This document shows, in pieces, positions 34,703-42,746 of a DNA stretch of 64,000 nucleotides. The stretch is taken from the NCBI RefSeq assembly GCF_003977755.1, contig NZ_RQWN01000007.1, positions 1 through 64,000 of the forward strand, read 5' to 3'. Position 1 is the first letter of the stretch; each line of letters opens with the position of its first letter. The notes under the pieces are model-generated. The model was given only the letters and a program-made list of their open reading frames with translations. It ran no database searches and was not told where the DNA came from. Both the position numbers and the translations under genes were made by a program. Source of the DNA: Haloterrigena salifodinae. Lineage in GTDB: Archaea > Halobacteriota > Halobacteria > Halobacteriales > Natrialbaceae.

Positions 34703-34963
34703 TCAGGACGAGTCCCGCAGCTCGTCGTCGGCGTGGGGGTGATCCCGAAGCGCGAGCGTCAGCGGATGGAGCTGGGCCCGAATCTCGCGCAAGTGACGCC
34801 GCGCCCGTGCGCGCGTCGGTTCGTCGAAGGGCTCGGTCTCCGCGATCGACTCGAGCAGCCGTTCGGTCTCCCGATCGAGTGACTCGAGGCGCTCTATATA
34901 CTGGCGGACGAGCATGGTCTCGAGGCGCTCGCGGTCGGTCGCGACCCGCGGCTCGTCGGTCAT
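34703..34963 (-). CDS. Small helical protein, unknown function
   Basis: An 86-residue, almost wholly helical protein (MTDEPRVATDRERLETMLVR onward) with heptad-like Leu/Arg spacing. There are no cysteines and no membrane segment. It precedes the coiled-coil gene in the same direction with a 75-base gap, so the two may form a unit. No family was recognised. Confidence 0.6.
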   Translation of the reverse strand: MTDEPRVATDRERLETMLVRQYIERLESLDRETERLLESIAETEPFDEPTRARARRHLREIRAQLHPLTLALRDHPHADDELRDSS

Positions 34964-35380
34964 CGGCGGTCACCTCGTGGTGCGTGGGTGGTCGGGTCTC
35001 GAGTCGGTGCTCGAGAAGCAGTCCGATCGCTCGCGCGTGCGTAGTACTGTAGTAAGAACGCAGCGGCTCGCGTCTCGTCGTGGCCGTCCGAACGGCCAGC
35101 TGTTCCGTCGTCTATGGGGTAATCTCTTTGACCCCTCGAGCGTTCGTTTCGCATGGTCGGAAATCCTTGTAGCGAGGTTGACCCGACCCCCGACGTGTTC
35201 CAGCACGTCGGACCTTTCAGTCCGAAAGGGGCGGATCAATTATATATAGAGACTCCCATTACAAATACTTTTCCTACAATTTGCAGCCAGAATAATACAG
35301 TTTGCTACTAGATCAGTCGAATACGCTATCATATCGTATATATCGGTAAATCTATGCTCACGAATCCTGCCTGTAGAAAC
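34964..35380. other. Divergent intergenic region, start of the AT-rich island
   Basis: GC content falls sharply at about 35230. A short hairpin 'cctttcagtccgaaagg' (35206-35222) is followed by an AT run 'aattatatatagag' near 35237-35250. A second TATA-like 'gtatatatcgg' is at 35336-35346. These could be the operator and promoter region for the PhiH1-repressor-like gene and its divergent neighbour. Confidence 0.5.
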
Positions 35381-35650
35381 GTGGTACGACAACGAGCCGA
35401 CTGGATGCGCCCAGTCGACGAACGCATCCTAGAGACGATGCGTGACGAAGGAAATCTCACTCCACAGGCAGTGGAGAACTTCGATGTCTGCTCCCGTGGC
35501 CACGCCAGTATTCGGCTCTCTGAACTCGAAGAATACGGGCTCGTTGAGCGGATCGCACAGGGGCTCTATCGACTCACTGATGCCGGCCGTGCGTTTCTCG
35601 ACGAAGAACTCGATGCTAGTGAACTCGAGGCCTCAAACGGCGGTTCGTAG
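35381..35650 (+). CDS. PhiH1-repressor-like winged-helix protein
   Basis: An 89-residue DNA-binding protein. 'RQRADWMRPVDERILETMRD' and the 'SIRLSELEEYGLVERIAQGL' wing match the repressor of halovirus phiH1 and its chromosomal relatives ('LYRLTDAGRAFLDEEL' end). I choose GTG 35381: the family N-terminus 'VRQRADWM' begins there, and the TATA box at 35337-35345 lies about 40 bases upstream. An ATG at 35354 would sit only 10 bases from it. It is the only clear regulator at the edge of the AT-rich island, so it may control the halocin-like genes. That is inference. Confidence 0.8.
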   Translation: MVRQRADWMRPVDERILETMRDEGNLTPQAVENFDVCSRGHASIRLSELEEYGLVERIAQGLYRLTDAGRAFLDEELDASELEASNGGS

Positions 35651-36077
35651 CTACTCCCACATTTGATTGTCGCTCTTTTTAGAGTCTCGAAGTAGGAGAA
35701 AGAACTGGGTCAATACGACGGCGGTCAGCAAGCCGTCCCGGCGCTGTTCCGCGGATATCAAGGCATCTAGTTGCGGTTTCAGTTATGTTAGCGAAGTTCC
35801 ACAGCCTCTCCAAACAGGCTTGGAACAGGTCACTCGGACCTACGGTTTCCTCCGAATACCGAACCTGACGGCGAATTGATCCACGGACTCATCAACTGCA
35901 TCGCTGTCAATGTCCTCTGCTAAATTACCGGAGAGTGAACCCGGCAGTTAGCGGTTTTCCAGCGAATAGGCGACTCCATACAGTTCTGTTAAAAGGAAAC
36001 GAGTATTATATTTCGTGGTGTTTATGGCACGAGATCAAAACGCCCTTCATGCATAAGTGCCGTAGTAGGAAGAAACA
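35651..36077. other. 427-bp region without a supported gene
   Basis: Moderately AT-rich. It carries short frames that do not resemble any family I know and may be decayed coding DNA. A 'gagtattatatttcg' element near 36001-36015 could be the promoter of the small membrane protein. Confidence 0.45.
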
Positions 36078-36260
36078 ATGGAAAAGAAGAGAATACGATA
36101 CGCCTTGATACAAGGCGTACTACTAATGACTTGTCTATTTGTTTTGGCAGGTATACTTACAATCATTGGATTTCCTACACCAGACTGGCCAGTTCTAGTT
36201 GTCGCACCTATAATTATAGGTATTATACACACCTACTTTGTTTATACTAAAACCGATTGA
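36078..36260 (+). CDS. Small two-helix membrane protein in the halocin-like island
   Basis: A 60-residue protein with two hydrophobic segments, about 10-30 ('LIQGVLLMTCLFVLAGILTI') and about 38-55 ('VLVVAPIIIGIIHTYFVY'), separated by GFPTPDWP. The basic N-terminus MEKKRIRY suggests both ends are inside. 'aggaaga' lies just before the ATG as a possible ribosome-binding site. Codon use is AT-rich like the rest of the island. The function is unknown; next to a bacteriocin-like precursor, a small membrane immunity peptide is one possibility. Confidence 0.6.
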   Translation: MEKKRIRYALIQGVLLMTCLFVLAGILTIIGFPTPDWPVLVVAPIIIGIIHTYFVYTKTD

Positions 36261-36319
36261 ACAGAATTCGTCTCGGTGGAAACCAATTCATCAGAACACC
36301 ATCATAAGTTAATATCATT

Positions 36320-37768
36320 TTACTTGCTAGTTTGAGTTTCTCTTGGTGCCGTTCCGCTTATATTTCTAATTTCGTGTTGAATTGATTCAGCAGTCTGGAT
36401 ATCAAAATCGGCTGCGTGTATACCGATTGAAAGCACTGGAGACGCCGTCTTGATAGAGATTGTTGCTAGATTGGCTCGGCGTTGAAACACCGATTGTGTC
36501 ACAGAGACTTCTTGAATTCGATTCAACGGGACAATGTATGTGTGCTGACGGACTACACCCCGCTTAAGAACAAGTTGATCACCATATATTTCAATCCCAC
36601 GACTCTTCCAATTTAGGTGAGCGAGTACCGGACCAGCTAGGGCAAATAGTAGTGGCCACGCTCCCAGTGGCCGAATAGTGCCGATCAGCTGATACGATCC
36701 TGCGATCGAAATCACCGTAAGTATCCCAATCCCGATTAAATAATGAAGCAGATATCGTCGACGCATTCGTTTCGGAGGCCCTTGAAGTGATTCATCGCGA
36801 TACGGAAGAATCTGTTGCGCAACGGTCTCAATTGTGTTCGATTTTTCGAGGGGAATTAGTGGTTTTCGGAACGGAAATGGGTTATCTTCTGTCATTCCTG
36901 CTGATGAAACAGTTAACACTGCATAGTCGAGAATCCGTTGGAGACAATTAGACGAAATCCGAACTACTTGTATATTCTCCATCGGAATTGTGGTCGAATG
37001 GTCATATATAAATCCGGCTCTGCTCCGCAGGTTGTCTCCTTCGAGTGTAACTGACAAATCATAGAATTTGATGACGGTCTTGATTGCACCGAAAAGCCAT
37101 ACAAGCAGGAGAAGACCACCGAGGACAACCGGCAGCGGCAGATACACCAGTTTGCTTAGAATCGGAATTCGATTACCGGGAGTTGAGATGAGATCCGTAA
37201 GAATTGTAGCAATACCGAGAATGCCTATAAAGATATATTTTAGATGGAGCGAAGTTAGTCCTCGTAAGATGAGTGCTTGTAAAGATGCATCATAGAGTGT
37301 TGTTTGCTCTGCAGTAGCCTCAACTGACCATTCCGTTTGATTTTCTAATCGCTTCTGTATTCTTTCAGCGTCATTTTTAGTGACATACTGTAATTCGATC
37401 CCGCTCTTCTCTCTGGTTCCAGCGGTTTCGAAAGTCACCGCTGTCAATCCTAACAGGCTGTTGAACCAGTCCTGAACGACATCTACCTGTTGAACCCTTT
37501 CAAGTGGGACAGATCTTCGTTTTAAATTTAGCACACCCCGACGCATCGTAATTTGCCCGTCCTCGATAGAATACGATGACCGCTGCCAGTAGAGGAACTG
37601 GGCAATAACCCGACTGCCGTAATACATGAGCAAAGAAAGAATATACGTAAGAATGAAACTAGCTTCTCCGATTCCGATGAATGCTAATACAAATACTGGG
37701 AGAGTAATGAATGACCACGTGATGTCGTCGATTACGCGACGGATTATTGATCTTTTTGCAAGCTCCAT
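36320..37768 (-). CDS. Bacterial PH-domain (bPH2) membrane protein, YdbT-like
   Basis: A 482-residue membrane protein with three bPH2 modules and about six hydrophobic segments, matching YdbT in length and plan. Module 1 (about 60-140) has 'YSIEDGQITMRRGVLNLKRR' and 'SVPLERVQQVDVVQ'; module 2 (about 235-315) 'STTIPMENIQVVRISSNCLQ'; module 3 (about 390-470) 'GVVRQHTYIVPLNRIQEVSV'. Hydrophobic pairs precede modules 1, 2 and 3. It follows the YdbS-like gene by 5 bases, so they are co-translated. In Bacillus the ydbS-ydbT pair contributes to resistance against bacteriocins. Here the pair lies straight after a halocin-like precursor gene, making self-immunity the best guess. Confidence 0.85.
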   Translation of the reverse strand: MELAKRSIIRRVIDDITWSFITLPVFVLAFIGIGEASFILTYILSLLMYYGSRVIAQFLYWQRSSYSIEDGQITMRRGVLNLKRRSVPLERVQQVDVVQDWFNSLLGLTAVTFETAGTREKSGIELQYVTKNDAERIQKRLENQTEWSVEATAEQTTLYDASLQALILRGLTSLHLKYIFIGILGIATILTDLISTPGNRIPILSKLVYLPLPVVLGGLLLLVWLFGAIKTVIKFYDLSVTLEGDNLRSRAGFIYDHSTTIPMENIQVVRISSNCLQRILDYAVLTVSSAGMTEDNPFPFRKPLIPLEKSNTIETVAQQILPYRDESLQGPPKRMRRRYLLHYLIGIGILTVISIAGSYQLIGTIRPLGAWPLLFALAGPVLAHLNWKSRGIEIYGDQLVLKRGVVRQHTYIVPLNRIQEVSVTQSVFQRRANLATISIKTASPVLSIGIHAADFDIQTAESIQHEIRNISGTAPRETQTSK

Positions 37769-37773
37769 AATGA

Positions 37774-38220
37774 TTATGAATCTTCTTGCTTTTTATTGAA
37801 TATTTCTTCTTCAATCATTTTACTTTTATCCGGCCGAAGCCCAGAAATTCTTACTGTAGAATCCGCTTCGCCTGCAGTGTGGATCACGAGTCGTGATAAC
37901 CCGAATAAACGGTCAATAATTGGCTGATTTATATCGACATGCTGAATATTATGGTGAGGGACGAACGTCCTTTTCCTCCAGAGAAATCCGCACTCTATGA
38001 AAATCCCATTACTCTCGATCTGGAAATTCCAAGAACGGTAATGGAAGGAAATTACTGCTATACCTGAAAGAACAAGTAAAAATAAACCAATTATCGAAAT
38101 CCAGGTTGGTACAAATTCGAATCTCTGTGATACAGCCCGAGTTATCATAGAAAATATTATAGAAATAAGAATTAGCTTCAAACCCCATTGATACTTCACG
38201 CGGCCATTTAGTCCGTTCAT
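37774..38220 (-). CDS. Bacterial PH-domain (bPH2) membrane protein, YdbS-like
   Basis: A 148-residue protein with two N-terminal membrane helices ('GLKLILISIIFSMITRAV' and 'WISIIGLFLLVLSGIAVISF') and one bPH2 module ('SNGIFIECGFLWRKRTFVPH', 'HNIQHVDINQPIIDRLFGLS'). Length and order match YdbS. A TATA-like 'agtataaata' (38247-38256) lies 27-36 bases upstream of the ATG, so this gene and the YdbT-like gene have their own promoter besides possible read-through from the halocin-like gene 96 bases upstream. Confidence 0.85.
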   Translation of the reverse strand: MNGLNGRVKYQWGLKLILISIIFSMITRAVSQRFEFVPTWISIIGLFLLVLSGIAVISFHYRSWNFQIESNGIFIECGFLWRKRTFVPHHNIQHVDINQPIIDRLFGLSRLVIHTAGEADSTVRISGLRPDKSKMIEEEIFNKKQEDS

Positions 38221-38316
38221 TCGTTATAGAAGGATTTCTATCCAATAGTATAAATATCTGTCTTAACTATAAGGGATGCGAAATAAATAGTCGAACTGGA
38301 ATTAATCTCTATACAC

Positions 38317-39237
38317 TTACGAGCCGATCCCGGCTGCCGCACAGAGGGCAGCAGAACCACTTGCACATCCGTACGTTTTGATGATCTGTGTGGCCATAAT
38401 ACAAACGATATCACAGCCAACGATAGCGATCGGGATTCCAGCAGCTGTACAGGTGGTGACACACTGTGCAATGCCGACGCTACCGCCGTAGGCATTACAG
38501 AGCGCCCCCATAAGTGTCAGACAAGCACCGGTCCCAAGCACGTCGTCCCAATCAACACCGAAAGGCAAGGGGTCAGCAGGTGATACACCCTCGTAATTGG
38601 TCAAATCCTCCGTGTGAGTGAGTTCATCCATCGTCGCCACAGACGAGGACGAGGCACTGCTTGCGGGGGAAATACCGGTATTACTCTCAACTGATTCGAC
38701 ACCCAGCACTTCCATCTCGATATCTAACGCCTGATTTTCTCTATCGATCTCGGGGATGAATTCAGTCGCCCACGTATTGGCAGCCTTTCGCCCTCCACTA
38801 TCAGGGTCATCGAGAACAATTGCATTAAGTAGTCCTCGTTTTTCACTGGAGTCGTTATTGAAGAAAGCGAACACGCTAACGGGATTTAGTCCTTTTAGCT
38901 CCGAGGTGTAATCGCGACTCATATCGCTTTGGTCGAACGACTCCGAAATAATCTCGGTGTCGACCTCAATCGCCGCGACGTTCTCTTGATCGAAACTGTG
39001 CCCTCTATCCTTCAGCGAATCGTGGAGCGCTTGCACCTCTTTGGTTCCCATCGCATGCTCAAACTCGGCCTGAGCCGCCTCAGGGTCAAGCGCGGCCGAT
39101 TCCATAGAATATTCGCTTTGAGAACCTGCTGCGGACGCAGTTCCCATTCCGATTGCTGCAGTACCAGTCACACCAACTGTTTTGAGTACTTTTCGCCTGT
39201 TGACGGTTCTCTCCGAGTCATGGATATTATCTTCCAT
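38317..39237 (-). CDS. Halocin C8-like precursor (Tat signal, pro-region, eight-cysteine peptide)
   Basis: A 306-residue exported precursor. The Tat signal 'NRRKVLKTVGVTGTAAIG' has Arg14-Arg15, and a likely cleavage site follows 'TASAAG' near residue 38. Residues about 40-230 are an acidic, Ser-rich pro-region without cysteine. The last 72 residues (235-306) are hydrophobic and Gly/Ala-rich and hold all eight cysteines of the protein, at 239, 247, 259, 263, 275, 279, 291 and 299. Halocin C8 is known to be made the same way: a Tat-exported proprotein whose N-terminal part is the immunity protein and whose Cys-rich, very stable C-terminus is the antibiotic. Ours differs in having eight rather than ten cysteines and little visible sequence identity. 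Neighbours (subtilase upstream, YdbS/YdbT downstream, same strand) fit a bacteriocin locus. Codon use is AT-rich, a sign of transfer. Confidence 0.8.
   Translation of the reverse strand: MEDNIHDSERTVNRRKVLKTVGVTGTAAIGMGTASAAGSQSEYSMESAALDPEAAQAEFEHAMGTKEVQALHDSLKDRGHSFDQENVAAIEVDTEIISESFDQSDMSRDYTSELKGLNPVSVFAFFNNDSSEKRGLLNAIVLDDPDSGGRKAANTWATEFIPEIDRENQALDIEMEVLGVESVESNTGISPASSASSSSVATMDELTHTEDLTNYEGVSPADPLPFGVDWDDVLGTGACLTLMGALCNAYGGSVGIAQCVTTCTAAGIPIAIVGCDIVCIMATQIIKTYGCASGSAALCAAAGIGS
38320..38535 (-). other. Predicted mature microhalocin region of the precursor
   Basis: This encodes residues 235-306, from 'GTGACLTLMGALC' to 'LCAAAGIGS'. Cysteine spacing is C-x7-C-x11-C-x3-C-x11-C-x3-C-x11-C-x7-C, a mirror-symmetric pattern. 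The exact N-terminal cleavage point is not known; 'DWDDVLGTG' just before it may be included. Confidence 0.6.
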
Positions 39238-39559
39238 AATCCATCTGAAAACATTACATTCTTCTATTAAAGCTTTTATACATTATCATTTCATATTTCT
39301 TTCTGAATTCTTCAATAATATAAATTGTTATCTGATGTGACTAATATAAAGTGAATAAACAAAGGAGAGAATACAATAATTCAGGAAAAGGTATCTTTCA
39401 ATAAAATCCATACTGTAGCAACTGAGGCACAGGTAGTAGTATTACAGAGCAATGGCTCCGCTTTCGGCAGAACGAAAGACCATATACCTCCTTAACAGTA
39501 GAAAGCAACGCAACCGAGTAGCGCAATAAGACGGAAAAACGGCCGATATGAGGTTTTCG
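39238..39559. other. AT-rich region with the halocin-like gene promoter
   Basis: A TATA-like 'tgtataaaagc' on the minus strand (39272-39282) lies 35-45 bases before the halocin-like ATG, so its transcript would have a leader of about 10-15 bases. No coding frame is seen in the remaining 250 bases. Confidence 0.55.
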
Positions 39560-40969
39560 TCACCTTACAACACGCTCAAGCGTGTCAGATGCGTTAATGC
39601 GACCGGCCCCGAGACCCGATGTATATTCGCCGGATAATTCAACTGCGCCTTTCTCAATGGCCTGCTGGACGCGCCGTGGATGGATATTCGGATCGAGTTC
39701 ACGAATGAGACACGCGAGTCCGGCTACTTGTGGTGCCGCTATCGAAGTCCCGTTTACGTAGTCGTACTGTGAGCCATAGATGTCTTGTGAAACAGTAGAC
39801 AACACATTGTTTGTCGGATACGGAAACTCAACTATCTCCGGATCACTAATTGCGGTCTTTTCGGTGGTCTCGTAGCCACCACCGGGCGCGGCGACATCAA
39901 CTGTTCCATTTCCGTAATTCGAGTAGTGACTCCGTCTATCGGATGGTCCAGTCGCGGCAACGGTAATTGCTCCAGGGATATCGGCAGGCAACACATAGTC
40001 AGTTTCTTGATCTAGATCAACGCCATAGTTCTCAGCAGCGGCCACAACGACAGTGTCCTGCTCTATTGCGTGCTGGATTACGCGACGATACGCAGTAAAT
40101 ATCCGACTGTCAGAGGGTTGCTTCTGTCCAAGGCTAAGATTAATCACGTCAACACCAAGTTCGACTGCGTAATCGATCGCAAGAAGAGTATCGGTAATTG
40201 TCCCTACGAGTGTATTACGATATTCATTAAGTTGTTCCCAAAACATTGATCGAAGTGAGATAATCTCTGCATCGGGAGCTATTCCGACGATACCAGTATC
40301 ATTGCGCGCTGAAGCGGTGATTCCAGCGACCGAGGTTCCGTGTCCAGAAACATCACCAGCGACAGGCTGAGTGATTGTCGTTACTTCTGGGAAGAATCCT
40401 GGGGGTTCTTTAGCAACGAGAACGTCGTCAACTCCGGAGTACATACGTCCATACCGGAAAAGCCGACTATGGTCGGTGTTAATTTGAGAGGCGAGCGCTG
40501 AGTGTGTGTGACTGATACCGGTGTCGATAATTGCGACTGTCGTTCCATTACCAGTCGCGTGATTGTGGGCAGTTGCCGTCTCCATAAGCTGTTTATCCCA
40601 CTGTGTTTCGTACGAAGGTTTCTCGGTGATTGTCGAGTTATCTGCTACCTTCTCCATATCATTAACAGCGTACGTTGTATCCGGAATCACATCGTTTACA
40701 ACCGCCATTGTCCGGAGCTTATCACGTCTGTCTTCAGGGCCCTGAACAATGAAGAGCGATTCATTAGCGAGTTCGTGTAACACGTCGAATCCAGATCGTT
40801 GGATCCGGTCGCGAAGCCCGGAACCTCCGGCCAAGACGATATATAGATGTTCGTCCTCAGGAACTGCACCTTTGTTTGCGCTTCTCGAACCGGTTGCACC
40901 AACTGCCACGCTGGTCCCTGCAATACTTTTGAGTATCATTCTTCTCGATAATCCAATATTTTTATCCAT
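39560..40969 (-). CDS. Tat-exported subtilisin-like serine protease (halolysin-like)
   Basis: A 469-residue S8 peptidase. The Tat signal is 'LSRRMILKSIAGTSVAVG', with Arg9-Arg10. Residues about 38-100 are an inhibitor-like propeptide ('DEHLYIVLAGGSGLRDRIQR'). The triad is Asp149 in 'VAIIDTGISH', His210 in 'VSGHGTSVAGI' and Ser409 in 'VNGTSIAAPQVAG', with oxyanion Asn314 in 'AAAENYG'. All catalytic residues are present. There is no C-terminal extension of the kind found in several halolysins. The start at ATG 40969 is supported by a TATA box 'ttttataaat' 22-31 bases upstream, implying a leaderless transcript; an ATG at 41032 would add an unlikely hydrophobic leader. Being next to the halocin-like gene, it may process the precursor outside the cell. 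Confidence 0.88.
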   Translation of the reverse strand: MDKNIGLSRRMILKSIAGTSVAVGATGSRSANKGAVPEDEHLYIVLAGGSGLRDRIQRSGFDVLHELANESLFIVQGPEDRRDKLRTMAVVNDVIPDTTYAVNDMEKVADNSTITEKPSYETQWDKQLMETATAHNHATGNGTTVAIIDTGISHTHSALASQINTDHSRLFRYGRMYSGVDDVLVAKEPPGFFPEVTTITQPVAGDVSGHGTSVAGITASARNDTGIVGIAPDAEIISLRSMFWEQLNEYRNTLVGTITDTLLAIDYAVELGVDVINLSLGQKQPSDSRIFTAYRRVIQHAIEQDTVVVAAAENYGVDLDQETDYVLPADIPGAITVAATGPSDRRSHYSNYGNGTVDVAAPGGGYETTEKTAISDPEIVEFPYPTNNVLSTVSQDIYGSQYDYVNGTSIAAPQVAGLACLIRELDPNIHPRRVQQAIEKGAVELSGEYTSGLGAGRINASDTLERVVR

Positions 40970-41302
40970 AGATAAATTATAGAGATGTAATTTTATAAAT
41001 GTAGTGGCGTTAATGGTATTTATTACATACAAATATATAGTAATTATTTAATCTAGATAGTTTAGTAATCTATATTTTGTTCACCTAATCGAAACAGACT
41101 GGTAGCCGCGCTCGAATTGGGATGAAACGGATGCGGCACATTGATCCCGCACATGTTTTCTTTCAGGGCGCTGTTGGCTTGGCGACACTCATCAAGTGAG
41201 CGTTGCACGTGCATCGAGAAACTAACCTGCAGACGCTTCGGCGCGACCGTGAATCACCTCACTTCGAGGTGCTCGACTGCTCTCCACGGGTCGGAAGCAT
41301 GT
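40970..41302. other. AT-rich flank with decayed sequence, no intact gene
   Basis: Contains the promoter of the protease gene (TATA 40991-41000). From about 41100 GC content rises again. No intact reading frame was recognised. Confidence 0.4.
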
Positions 41303-41512
41303 TCATTCGCCGGACGCTTCCTCCATATCCTGTTCGAGATTTTCGACATCGACGAGCGAGCGCACTTCGTGACCAGTCAGTGTATCCAGCCAGCCAAGAC
41401 ACTAGTACTCGCCAGAGTGATCGGTGTTGATGTGCTCCGTGAGCTCCGAGAGCTCGTCTGTCTCAAAGTTACAATCGTCGGGTAAAAGACACAGGAAAGT
41501 TCGACCAGTCAT
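41303..41512 (-). pseudogene. Small zinc-finger-like gene interrupted by TAG
   Basis: Reading from ATG 41512: MTGRTFLCLLPDDCNFETDE, then 'LSELTEHINTDHSGEY', an in-frame TAG at 41402-41404, and the same frame continues 'CLGWLDTLTGHEVRSLVDVE', 'NLEQDMEEASGE' to TGA 41303. The frame is coding-like on both sides of the TAG. The C-x5-C ... H-x4-H arrangement before it resembles a small zinc finger. A CAG-to-TAG change would explain it. It could instead be a genuine 36-residue protein followed by an unrelated frame. Confidence 0.5.
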
Positions 41513-41779
41513 TTCGACCGCCTAGCTGCTGCCTCCAAGGTCATGGACTACTAGGGCAACGTACCTTGGGACTCGATTAGCACGTCGCCGTGGACACCGG
41601 TTTTCGGTTCAGGACCATATCCAGTACATCTGCTGGATGGTTATTCAGTAGAATATCACATACTGTCATAGCTACTCACTGGAACACCGCAACTCCTGTA
41701 TTCTAATCCTATGCTAGTAGAGATGTTAGCGTCGGTTCCTGATTCTGTTCTGAGCGATATCTGTATCAATGAGCAGATG

Positions 41780-42045
41780 AAGAAGAGCTATGTAGGCGAC
41801 TCGTCGCACCCTCGTCCTCGAGTCCACTCCTAATATCGGACTTAGCACCGAAATCGATCTCGCCACTGGCCGTCGGCTCATACTCGAGCACCACCGTCTC
41901 ACCGGCGATCATCGAGTCGCCCTTCGCCACCGAAATATCCTCGAGGGCCACCTCCGGCGGGAACAGCACGTCGACCCAACTCCCGAACACGATGTGACCG
42001 ATTCGCTCGCCGGGGTCGACTTCATCGCTGGGTTCGACGTAGGGG
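41780..42045 (-). pseudogene. Truncated 3' copy of phosphatidylserine decarboxylase gene
   Basis: Translation 'FPYVEPSDEVDPGERIGHIV', 'FGSWVDVLFPPEVALEDISV', 'AKGDSMIAGETVVLEYE' matches the C-terminus of the intact psd (44127-44897) in the same orientation. Homology starts abruptly at 42045, after 'cgacgtaggggaa', and includes the end of the gene, where a lost base shifts the last residues. About a third of the family length is present, with no start, so it cannot function. Divergence from the intact copy shows the duplication is not recent. Confidence 0.85.
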
Positions 42046-42147
42046 AACGACACCGCGTACGAGAGACGACGATTCTGTTCTTAGCCACTGGCCCCGGAAC
42101 CGGAGCGCTGGCGGGGATGTACCACCCGCTCGAGCCCCACCGTCAAC

Positions 42148-42370
42148 ATGAACAAGACCACCTGGACAATCGGTCCCAATACCGACGGCCTGACCGACGC
42201 CGAGCGCGAGCAGTACGTCGACCGGATGGCCGAGCGCTACGGGCGTGAACGGCCGATGAGATCGTCTCCGAGCGACGCACTGGCGAACGGAGGTGGGGGA
42301 GGAGTTGGCGAAGTACGTCACGTACTACCAGTCCGTGCGGATCCGCGATCTCGGCAGCAAGGCCCAGTCT
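42148..42370 (+). pseudogene. Frameshifted small gene remnant
   Basis: Starts MNKTTWTIGPNTDGLTDAER, 'EQYVDRMAERYGRER' (frame 1), then coding-like 'DEIVSERRTGER' in a second frame, and 'EELAKYVTYYQSVRIRDLGS' in a third. Acidic, helix-like sequence in three successive frames suggests one gene with two frameshifts. No family was identified. Confidence 0.4.
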
Positions 42371-42746
42371 TCTTTCTCCGTCCTGGTCTGCTCCCGAGCG
42401 AGCAATGACAGTGCGGAGACTATCAGTAGATCCCTCGTAGATGTCGCATACCGATCACGACTCGGCTCCACTGAAACCCTCGAGGCGTATTCGGCAACTA
42501 CAAATATAGGGTTCCTGCCACGTCCGACGAGCAGGACTCGCTCGGAGAACGGGACGCCAAAACAGCGTTCCCGCAGTCCATTCCGGCCGCTACTCCCCGA
42601 AGACGGCGGTAACAACGGGCGTTACAGCAGCTCTAAGAATACTTGTGAGACAGGAAAGCGAGAAACTCAGCTAAATTTGGATGGAGCCCGCAAACGCAAC
42701 TGAACCGAGATACCCCCTTTTTGCCGTCTGGCCCGAACCCGGTGAC
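42371..42746. other. 376-bp region without a supported gene
   Basis: Short frames on both strands show no conserved features. It is probably decayed DNA between the remnant at 42148 and the response-regulator gene. Confidence 0.4.

Noticed and set aside
35651-36077. Possible transposase remnant
   Set aside because: Fragments on both strands gave no DDE motif or terminal repeats; the claim could not be supported.
41303-41512. In-frame TAG as pyrrolysine codon
   Set aside because: No pyrrolysine genes are seen or expected in Natrialbales, the gene lies among other decayed genes, and a nonsense mutation is simpler.
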